14,935 nt of DNA, taken from NCBI GenBank assembly GCA_024220525.1, contig JAMYWO010000597.1, positions 1-14,935 of the forward strand. Reading direction: 5' to 3'. Below, in pieces: positions 1 to 8,391 of this stretch. Below the pieces are notes generated by a model that worked only from the letters and a program-made list of their open reading frames with translations, did not search any database and was not told the DNA's origin. Origin of the DNA: Cochliopodium minus (taxonomy: Eukaryota; Discosea; Himatismenida; Cochliopodiidae). Every line of letters starts with the position of its first letter. Position 1 is the stretch's first letter. The position numbers and the translations under genes were made by a program.

Positions 1-107
1 AAAAATAATTGGAAAAAATAATTAGAAAATATTATCAGAAAAATAATTGAAAAAAAATTTAAAAAAAATTTAAAAAATTAAAATGTGAATGAAAAAATAT
101 GTGTTAC

Positions 108-965
108 CCCAATGAATGATCCTGATCTTCTTGACTTCCTCCATGAGATAATCAACAAAAGAAATGGCCTCAGAACAATAGCCACCCCCACTTTTAAAGG
201 GAGCCATCCAAATGAGAGGAACATTGAGACGGCCATCAGTGTCGTACATGTCCTTCTGGAGATCCTCAAAATTGGGCAAGGGCTTTTCCACGAAGCAGGG
301 GCTGTCCGTTTGTACTTGCGCTTTGTTTTCGTGTTTCTCTACGTACTTTTTGTGAAAATGGGGTCTAATTTTTTTTTAAAAAATTAATTAATTTAATTAA
401 AAAAAAAAAAGAAAAGAAAAAATATGATTTTAAAAATAGCTAAGTTTTTATGGAGAACATTATCAACAAAGTTCTAAATCATTTAAAAAAATTAATTTTC
501 AAAAAATGATTAATTATCTAAAAAATGATTTAGAACTAAAAGAATTCTTTAAATAATAAATTTTTTGATTCAAAGAGTTTAATAATTTATATCATATGTT
601 CATTATTATGTTCTATATTAATATTGATCACAAAAAATGCTTATATTTGATTTTATAAAATATATATTGAGAATGAATTGTATCCAATTTCCTATTTGTA
701 ACATGAGAAGATGAAATATATCGATTATATACCTATCCACAAAGCTTTTGATTTTGACTGGCAGATATTGCATCGGAGAATAAACCTTGGGGGGATGTAA
801 TGGCTTTGGGGTGAAGATAACTGTATTTGGTACACTGTATATAGGGATTGTATTTCCTGATTTGATCATTATTGTCACTAATGCCCACCCTATTATATTC
901 AATATTAGAAAGATCAGAATTATTATTTTTTTGTTTCTGTTTATGAATGACAACAATTTCATCAT
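108..965 (-). CDS. GT4-like glycosyltransferase, 5' part (runs off left edge)
   Basis: Model: exons 733..965 and 108..364 (minus), with an intron between them (donor GTATAT, acceptor TTAG) and a further donor GTAACA at 107 leading off the window. The first exon ends in phase 2 and the second supplies the third base of an Arg codon, so the frame is continuous. Residues 1-12 are a basic tail, about 13-34 a hydrophobic membrane anchor (IIILIFLILNIIGWALV), then a Pro-rich stem; this looks like a type II Golgi/ER protein. Residues around 128-140 (LIWMAPFKSGGGYCSEAISF) match the Gly-rich start of the GT-B fold in a group-1 glycosyltransferase family found in amoebae and other protists. The sugar and acceptor cannot be told. 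Two adjacent ATGs (965 and 962) are possible starts. The nucleotide-sugar domain is outside the window. The gene at the right end belongs to the same family. Confidence 0.82.
470..537. repeat. Perfect 15-bp inverted repeat inside intron
   Basis: AGTTCTAAATCATTT at 470-484 is matched exactly in reverse complement at 523-537, with a 38-base A/T-rich loop. It lies in the first intron (365..732) of the left glycosyltransferase. The transcript could fold into a hairpin here; it might also be the trace of a short inverted-repeat element. Confidence 0.7.
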
Positions 966-1183
966 CTGCTTTATATCCGGTTGTAAAAAAATTATGGGAT
1001 TTATGTTCAGGAGTATAAATTTTATGATTGGGTTTGTATTCTTCTATTAATATGATATTATTATCAGTTTCTTCTATATATTCTATATGGACAGCTCCTG
1101 AGGAAAATTCTGATTTTTTTTGTTTTTTTTTATCTTTGAATAAAATCACACGTATCGTAAAAATTCTTACGATGGGAAAACAT
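733..1183 (-). other. Overlapping second open frame (possible small gene)
   Basis: A frame without stops runs on the minus strand from about 1218 to the TAG at 733-735, through the first glycosyltransferase exon in another frame. It contains no Met. It can be given one by a small intron: ATG at 1183, donor GTAAGA at 1170, acceptor TCAG at 1110, joining 1171..1183 to 733..1109 in phase and giving about 129 residues. The product would be hydrophilic, rich in Asn, Lys, Glu and Ile, with no domain I recognise. Both frames look coding by codon use where they overlap, so this could be a real small gene, a 5' leader of the glycosyltransferase mRNA, or chance. Existence is uncertain. Confidence 0.22.
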
Positions 1184-1339
1184 CTTGGGGCAAACCAATT
1201 AAATTGGATATGTATGATTCAAGATGATTCTTCAAATCCTATCAAATATTGTTTTGTGGAAAACACCGCAATAAAAAATATAATAAAAAAATAAAAATTA
1301 AAAATAATCAAATTTTTGTACAAATATAATTTAATAGCT
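966..1339. other. Spacer between kinase stop and glycosyltransferase start
   Basis: About 374 bases between two minus-strand genes. Apart from the upstream part of the overlapping open frame described at 733-1183, it holds A/T-rich sequence. It should contain the kinase 3' UTR (an ATTAAA follows the stop closely) and the glycosyltransferase promoter. No RNA gene or other coding segment is seen. Confidence 0.4.
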
Positions 1340-4300
1340 TCAAAAGATGGAAGAATTCAAAACAATGAAGGGGGAGACTTGAGGAACATTGATAAGAAAT
1401 TCATTTAAAAGGTTGAAGAAACAAGGGAGGATGGAAGTGTTGAGAAAATTGGTTTTGGAGGCGGTGTCGATGAAAAAAATGATTTTGCGGGACTTGAAAC
1501 GGGTGAACATAGCGTACGCACAAAGATCTTGTCTGTTGAGCAAGTCAGTGAGATATTCATCGACGGTTTTGGCGAACATGTCTTCTTTTTCAGGATTAAT
1601 TTTACAACTAGACAAACAAAATAGAAAAAAAATAAAATATAATTAAAAAAAATAAAATATAATTTTATTTTAAAAAAATAAATATAATAATAAAATATCA
1701 TTCATAGTTTTTTTTTTTCTCACCTCAATATTAATGCATGCTTAATATCAACATTTATTCCTGTTTTTAGTTTTCCTTCGCTGTTAAGATTGAAAATTAT
1801 TTAAATAAATTCTTAAAAATAATAAAGAAAAAGTACCAGATCTCCCTCATCATGGAGCAATTAGAAGAAAAATTTTTGGTCATTTCAAAATTATTTTCAT
1901 TCAATAATAAGGTGTCACTCTAAAAAATGGAAAAAAAAATAATAAAAAAATTTAAAAAATAACAAAAAATAAAAAAAATAATTGAAAATAATTAAAAATA
2001 ATAAATAATAAATAATAAATAATAAATAATAATTTTTTTTACTTTTTGGAGGGAATCACTGTCGTTGAAGGCAGTGACCCAAACAAACTGGAAGGGCTGG
2101 TATGAGTGCCTCAAAGTAAAAGAAAAACGATAGAAATTGGATTTTTGATACTAAATTAATTTAATAAAATCAATCAAATTTTCACCAAGTTTGAATAAAA
2201 ATATTAAAAAATAATGAAGAAATGAAAAAATTTTTAAAAATAAAAATATTAAAAATAAAAAATAAAAATAATAAAATAAATAAAAAATAAAAAATAAAAA
2301 ATAAAAAATAAAAAATAAAAATAAAAAATTTGATAAAAATGAAACATAAAAAATAAAAAATAAAAAATTTGAAACAAAAAATAATGACGGATAATCAATA
2401 AAAATAAGAAAGTAAGGAAAGTTTTTACCAAAGAATCAAAATGAGTCAAAGAAGGAGATAAATCATTGGCCAAAGAAAAACAAAAAACGAGACGGCAATG
2501 ATAAAAGTTTTGAGGGAGAAAATGAGGCAAGCTGTAGTTTTGGTTGTTGAAATAGCTGAAGAACTGGTTTTGCTGAATCACTTGGATTTTGTTGTGAGTG
2601 ATGCTCACTTTCCCGTCGTAGAGTTGGTCGATAAGGTCTTGGCTGCTTGGTCTGCTTTCTATTTCAGAAGACCTTTATTGAGCAAAGAAAAAAAGTTGAT
2701 TTGAAATGATATGAAAGTAATAAACAAATAATGAATAAAAATAAAAATAAAAAATAATTATTTATTTTTTATTTTTTTATAAAATAATTATTTATTTTTT
2801 AATTTATTATAACAAAAAAATCAATAATGAAATAATCAAAAAAAAATGATCAAAAAAATAAAATTAAAAAAAAATAAAATGTTAAACAGAAAATGATAAA
2901 AATAAAAAAAAAAAAAAAAAAATTCATTGATTAAAGTGGTGAAAAACAAATAAAATCAATTGATTTAATTTTACCAACAACTATTTATGATGTCTTTCCA
3001 AAACTGAGGAACGTTTTTGGGAAGGGGAGGCCTTTCTCCATTTTTGGTTTTGATCAACTTTTTCTTGAACAAAATTTGTTTGGCGATGTGTGTTCTTTTT
3101 TCGAGATATTCCCTCCAAGGTTCGTCCGAGCAAATTAGACTCCTTTCAAATTTAATTGGAAAGGAAAAAAATATTAAAAATTAGTAAAAAGAAATGAAAT
3201 GAACATTTTAATATAAAAATCAATTTAAAATAAAAAGAGTTTCAAAAAAAAAATATTAAAATAAATTAAAAAAAAATAAAAAATAAAAATTTAAAAAAGA
3301 CAATAAATAAGAAAGACAATAAATTTTTTTAGAAAACACATTAAATGAAAAAATAAAAAAAATGATAAAAAAATGTAAAAATAAGTTGGAAACAGTCAAA
3401 AAATTACCAAATGATCATTCCGAAACTGTAAATGTCATTTTGCCAAGAATAAGTGGCCTCCTTCGCAAAAGGGTCACGATATTCTACAGAGCCCAATAAC
3501 TCAACATCTTTCCTCTTCTTCTTGATGGTGGGCTCGCTTTTGGCGTGTTTGAGAATGGGCAAGTTGGTGTCGGAGTTGTATTTCATCTTTTCGATGATTT
3601 GAGAGGATAGGAGAAGTTCTTTGTCAGATATATCGTTGTTTTTGAACGAACTGATTCCCAAATCTGCTATTTTAATCTAAAATTTTTGATAATTTTTTTA
3701 AATCATTTTTTTTTATTTAGATTTAAGATTGATTTGTTCACATAATTGTTTTTTACCTGCCAAGTCTTTGGCGAATACTTTTCACCTAATATTTTTAATG
3801 GAAATTATTTTGAAACTTTAAAAACTTTAAAATTTTTTATTTTTTACCAGAAACAAGGATATTGGAAGTGGAGAGATCTTTATGATAAATGGGGAAATTG
3901 TGTAAGTATGACAACCCGTGGGAAATGGATAAACAAATGTCAAAGATGTATCTCTCGTGCAATCTTTCTCTTTTGGATGTAATTAGATCTTTGATAGATC
4001 CCAATGACAAATATTCAATAATCTAATGTTGGAGGAATAAAATTATGTTCGAAATCATTTTTATTAATTTTTTTTGGAAAATTCCAATGTATTTGCATAT
4101 AATATTTTGAAAAAAAATCATTAAATTAATTGGAAGAAAAATAAAAAACTGATTTTATGAATATAATCGATTCACTCAATTTTTACAATGATTAAATTGA
4201 CTGTCATTGAATAAGCAATATAATATATAATATGAATCTTTAAAATTCACCAAAATATATTATTGAAAGAATTTTCTTTCATTGAATGGAATGATTGAAA

Positions 4301-5151
4301 TTAAAAATTTAAATTTTCATGAAATAATCCTTTTTTTTACCAAGTATGTTGATTCGTCTTTCAGAGAATATCCGTAAAAATAAATAATGTTTGGATGAGA
4401 TAAAGATGATATGACTTGCAATTCGTGTACTAAAAAAGAAAATTATATAAATAATTAATTAATTATATTTTTAAGATGAATGGTGAAATATGCCTATAAA
4501 TTAATGTATTTGATGCATTTATAATCAAGATATATACTTACAGAATTCATCTTTGCCATCCACCTTGTTGAATCTTTTGCTGATTGGATTATCTTTCTTG
4601 AATTGCTTCACTGCCACCAATGATCCGAAATATAGCGCTCTATATACATTGCTGAAGGCACCTTTGCCAATATGATCTTGGAGGAAGATTTTATCAAAGG
4701 ATATATACATGTTAGAGATTTTATTCTCGTTGATCTCAAAGTTTATGTTTGGCAATTCGAAGTCATCATTGTTATTATTTAATTTACATTGATTATGAAA
4801 CATATTATAATCCTTATTGTCATTATTCTTATCCATTTTATGATGATCTTGTTCAAAATAATTGTTATATTTGGTGTGTTTATTCTTGAATAAGTTGTTG
4901 TGTTGATGTTTATCATTATTATCATTATTATTGGTATTATTATCTTCTCCCAATAGATTATATCCCTTCGAATCAGATAAATTTTCAAATTGATTGTGTG
5001 AGAAATCGAGGCTGCTGCTATTATCCTCTTTGAGGATGTCCAAATCATCATTGGGCACCATCAGAAGATTATATCCTTTTGAATCAGAAAGTGGATCTAT
5101 CTCATCAAAAGGATCATAATTGGATGTACTATTATTCAGATCATGCTTCAT
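1340..5151 (-). CDS. Protein kinase, TKL-like, with Asn-rich leader and unassigned C-terminus
   Basis: Exons (minus): 4542..5151, 4341..4429, 3848..4022, 3757..3785, 3408..3676, 2975..3142, 2429..2672, 2043..2096, 1837..1919, 1724..1780, 1340..1607; 681 aa, every junction in phase, TGA stop at 1340. Residues 1-150 are an Asn/Asp-rich leader carrying the peptide LSDSKGYNLL twice. The kinase domain spans about 155-465: Gly-rich loop GKGAFSNVY (162-170), K182 in VAVK, αC Glu206, catalytic loop HKDLSTSN (280-287), DLG (306-308) in place of DFG, a long activation segment, SFGMIIW, and the closing CW plus RPSSQDLIDQL. It should phosphorylate proteins, but the Lys or Arg usual two to four residues after the catalytic Asp is Ser/Thr, so activity may be altered. 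Residues 470-681 match no domain I know. The ATG follows an A-tract typical of starts in AT-rich protists. Exon 8 and the choice of acceptors in exons 8-11 are less certain than the kinase part. Confidence 0.92.
1975..2040. repeat. A/T simple repeat (TAAATAA unit) in kinase intron
   Basis: Several copies of the 7-base unit TAAATAA follow one another between about 1995 and 2030, in the intron 1920..2042. On the coding (minus) strand the run is T-rich. Confidence 0.7.
2240..2335. repeat. A/T simple repeat (TAAAAAA unit) in kinase intron
   Basis: A run of TAAAAAA-like 7-base units fills about 2278-2325 inside the intron 2097..2428; imperfect copies continue to about 2375. No coding capacity. 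Confidence 0.7.
3757..3785 (-). other. 29-nt microexon in the kinase catalytic region
   Basis: Exon 4 of the kinase encodes only the end of a Gly codon plus EKYSPKTWQ, bridging the catalytic loop (ending NILVSG) to the segment IKIADLG. Acceptor is CTAG-type at 3786-3787 on the minus strand (reads TTAG) and donor is GTAAAA. Without it the catalytic loop would not join the DLG exon in frame (29 is not a multiple of 3). Confidence 0.85.
4264..4281. repeat. Short palindrome in kinase intron
   Basis: TGAAAGAA, two bases, then TTCTTTCA: an exact 8-bp inverted repeat in the 318-base intron 4023..4340. This intron is less repetitive than the others but shows no open frame. The palindrome may be chance in A/T-rich DNA. 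Confidence 0.5.
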
Positions 5152-5269
5152 TTTTTTTTTAATTATAAAAAATTATTAAATCATTGAAATCAAAAAAATT
5201 TAAAACACATTTTTTTTAAAACTTTAATCAAAAAATTATCAAACAAAAGTTAAAAAAATTTGGATTAAA
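5152..5269. promoter_or_regulatory. Compact spacer: kinase promoter and PARP 3' end
   Basis: Only 118 bases separate the PARP stop codon from the kinase ATG on the same strand. The sequence is nearly all A/T, with an A-tract just before the kinase ATG on the coding strand. It must hold the end of one transcript and the promoter of the next; no clear motif can be named. Confidence 0.4.
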
Positions 5270-8259
5270 TCAAAACTCCACCAAATAGCAGGGCAAGACT
5301 TGGCACTCGTCAAAAACGATCCACTCGTTACCATAAGGATCCTGAAGGTTGAAGAAGATTAATAAAGGGAAATATTTCGGGTTATTCATAAATAATAATT
5401 GAAAAAAAATTGAAAAATAAATGAAAATAAATTAAAACTAACCGAATGTGAATCATATCCAGACATCAATGGGGAACCATGAATACAAGTAGTACATTTA
5501 TACATCTTTGCCATGATAATACTACAGATCAACAACATCCCTCCCTGTCTACAATAACCCAGAGACACCCCGGCATTAGGAGAGGTATAGATACCTTTTC
5601 CGTACCAACCCGTATCGGTTGCCTAAAAAAAAAAAGAGTTTTTTATAATAAAAAAATTAAAAAAATTAGGATTCTTTACGTGTCCAATACACAAAGGCTT
5701 TCCATCAATAATGTAATTTTTTCCAGGGACCAACAAGCCATTTCTGAAATTTAAGGAATAAAAATAAAACAAAATTATTCTCAAAATGAAAATTATTTAA
5801 AGAAAAATTGAATAAAAACAAATTTAAATAAAAAATTTTAAGTGAAAATGAATTCTATTTTAAAAAAAAAAATAATTCCAAATTTAAAAAAAAAAATTTC
5901 AAAAAAAATGTTTTTTTTTTACCTGCAAATAGAATCAATGTTAGTTTTGGAAGTACCATGGTAACACATTTGAAACTTGACTTCTTCCTTCCCACGTGAT
6001 TCAACCAACTCCTTGAACCTTCTTTCGAACCTGGCACACAGAGGAGGGTTGAGGACGTTGGTGATCTTCTTGACTACCATGTTGTTTTGTTTGGCGCCCA
6101 CGGAGATGAAGTCCAAAAGGGATTCGTATGGCAAGTATTTGTGTTGGGCCATTTCGACTAAGAAGTTCAACTCCACTCCGAAGGAGTTGTTTTGACTTTT
6201 TCATGAAAAAATAAAAAAAATAAAATGTAAAAAATGAAGAATAAAAAGTAATATGTAAATAATAAAAAAAAAATGATAAAAAATAAAAATAAATATTTTA
6301 AAAAATAAAAATAAAAAATTCTTTAAAAATTACATAGAAATATAATAAAAATTAATCAATAGTTGAAAAAGTCAGTATAAAGAGTTATTTTTCACCTGCA
6401 CAAGGCTTCATTCAAATGTTTGAATTTTTCAGGATCGAAGACACTGTGTTCGCAATTCATGAAAGGGCACAACTATTCATTGATAATAAACTAAAAAAAG
6501 AAGTAAAAAAGGAAGAAAATTGATTACCTTGGTATCGTGTAATTCACCCAGTTTTCTGTTTTCCCACTAAAAATAAAAAAATAAAAAAATAAAAAAACAA
6601 AAAAAAAAAAAAGAAAAAAAAATGAAAAAATAAATGAAAAAAAAATAAAAAATAAAAAATAATTAAAACAATAAAAAAAGGTGTACAGAAAAGACGCACA
6701 AAGTTTTGGAACAAACAACGGGCTTGGAACCAAAGGGATTGCATTTGTGAATGGCAGAACAAATGACACAACGTTGAGCATAGTTTCTCAACCTGTTTCT
6801 GAACCAATAGTACAAAGAGATGTAGAAGTTCTTGGTGATGTCTCTGCCCTTTTTCTTGGCCCAGTTCAACTTGTATTCGACGCTGTCACTAGAAAGGTTC
6901 TTGAGATCGATGGTGTTGTTGGAGATCTTGATCTCCTTCAAAAGCTTGATGGCTTTCTTGATGTCGTCGTTGGTTTCTTTCAATCTGACGTAAGAATCGA
7001 GATGAGAGTGGCCTTGTTTGACCATCTCTTGAACATGTTTCTCGATGGAGGAGGAGGGCTTGAATCTCTTGTTGATATCAGACATGATCGCATTGATGGC
7101 GAATTCGGGAGTATTATTCGATTCTTGCAAGGCATATACCGCCGTTCCATAATCAAATCCCATCGCCATCACTAATTTCACTTTATCATGCGTCACCTCT
7201 ACCACATTAGGCTTGATTGAGGTCGATAAGATCTGTTTGGTATCTGTCTCCTTGGGAGGATTGATCTCTTCCAAGATCTGTTCGTAATTGATGGAACAAC
7301 CACTCATACGCTCTCCCTTGAAATCACGTATGAAATCCTCAATCACCTCCCTTGAGAAGAATTTGATTCCATAATTCTCATTTCTTCCTAATTGGGATGC
7401 TTTGACGTTTATCAAATTTTTTCTTTCATACGTCATTAACACGTGTAAATCCTCCTGTATATTTATTCCTATCGATGTCGCTATATCCTCTTTCAATACA
7501 TCAGATATCTTAATCTTCATAGATACCCCTGCTATATCTTCTTCTATCTGTATCGCAGATCCCAGCAGATCCTTTGCCTCACTCACTTGATCCCTCAGAT
7601 CCTCTTCTTCCTTCTCGCTCAATGCAAACTTTATCGATGTACTCATCCCTAGCCCACTACTTCCTGAGAGATTGTCATCCGAGCTATCATTTGTCTCCTC
7701 TGTGGATGTTTCTGAACTATCCTTCTTCTTTTTCAAATTCAATTTTTTGTTGCCTTTGCTTTGTGATTTCTTTATCAGATCTGACATTTTATCCAATATC
7801 TTCTCAAATCTGAATAGAAATTTAGAAAAAAAAATTTAACGATGCTTCAATCAAACAATAAAAATCAAATTAAAACGAGATATAATATCTTCCGCATTCA
7901 CCAATAAAGATGCATGTATTTATAATTCTAGTCTACCACTCCAGCATTACAAAATATTAACATTTCAGAATAAAAATTGAAATTTTTTATAATGAAACTC
8001 ATAAAAATAAATAGTTAATAATAAAGGCTTTTTTTTACGATGGATTATTGTTTATGCAAAATTGCATGAGATCTTCACACCACCCAGGTCCCTCAGGGAA
8101 GAATATATCTTCTTTGGTCTCAGGATATTTGATGAAGATTCTCTTTCCTCCTAATTCCTCTTCGAATACCAATTTATCATCGTCCAATCTAACAAATTTG
8201 AATCCTGAATCATCCTTTTTTGATTTCCATACATTATATTTATCTACAAAATCGCTCAT
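5270..8259 (-). CDS. PARP-family ADP-ribosyltransferase with UBC-like N-terminus and UBA-like segments
   Basis: Exons (minus): 8039..8259, 6687..7809, 6528..6566, 6396..6472, 5923..6195, 5680..5743, 5443..5622, 5270..5341; 682 aa, all junctions in phase. Residues 1-90 resemble the end of a ubiquitin-conjugating/RWD-type fold (IFIKYPETKEDIFFPEGPGW, then NNNPSFEKIL). An acidic Ser-rich linker follows. Residues about 282-319 form a UBA domain (LVMAMGFDYGTAVYALQ) and 333-373 a second UBA-like segment. A Cys cluster (C421, C424, C430, C440, C445) with KPVVCSKTLCVFS resembles the region before the catalytic domain of PARP6/8 and fungal UBC-PARP proteins. The catalytic domain has HGT (H566), GKGIYTS (Y611) and NEWIVFDE (E665), so the NAD-binding His and Tyr and the Glu of polymer-forming PARPs are all present. 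Predicted to transfer ADP-ribose from NAD+ to proteins, perhaps ubiquitinated ones. It diverges from the RhoGEF across a 132-base spacer. Confidence 0.94.
7810..8038 (-). other. PARP intron 1 with a TATA-like motif
   Basis: This 229-base intron is less repetitive than its neighbours. On the coding strand it contains TATAAATA near 7917-7924, about 130 bases upstream of an in-frame ATG at 7785-7787 (reading MSDLIKK). That would allow a shorter product lacking the N-terminal 81 residues, but nothing else supports an internal promoter. Confidence 0.2.
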
Positions 8260-8391
8260 ATGAGTTTCTAGAAAGCTATTTCAATTTTTTTTTATTTAAT
8301 CCTTGTTTTCCTTTGAAAAAAAATTAAAAAAAAAAATTAAAAAGAAATTCTTGTTATCCTTAAATACTATCCAAGCAAAGATAAGGAATAA
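8260..8391. promoter_or_regulatory. Divergent promoter region between PARP and RhoGEF
   Basis: 132 bases separate the two start codons, which face away from each other. An imperfect palindrome lies close to the RhoGEF start: TTATCCTTA (8354-8362) and TAAGGAATAA (8382-8391); AGATAAGG at 8379-8386 is GATA-like. The rest is poly-A and poly-T. An in-frame TAA directly precedes the RhoGEF ATG. Joint control of the two genes is an inference from spacing only. Confidence 0.45.

Noticed and set aside
85-387. 100-codon plus-strand frame at the left edge
   Set aside because: Antisense to the glycosyltransferase exon 108..364, which has a family motif and good splice sites.
1140-1300. Resemblance of minus-strand codons to the last helices of a class C GPCR (FIAVFSTKQYLIGFEESS)
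   Set aside because: There is an in-frame stop, too little space after the kinase stop for the rest of a receptor, and the match is only impressionistic.
1975-2335. A/T repeat runs as possible CRISPR or telomere-like arrays
   Set aside because: The units are simple A/T words without spacers and lie inside introns.
2498-2704. Plus-strand frame of 68 codons
   Set aside because: Antisense to kinase exon 7, which carries the conserved RPSSQDLIDQL end of the kinase domain.
6681-7175. 164-codon open frame on the plus strand
   Set aside because: It is antisense to PARP exon 2, whose minus-strand frame contains the UBA and Cys-cluster motifs and is in phase with its neighbours.
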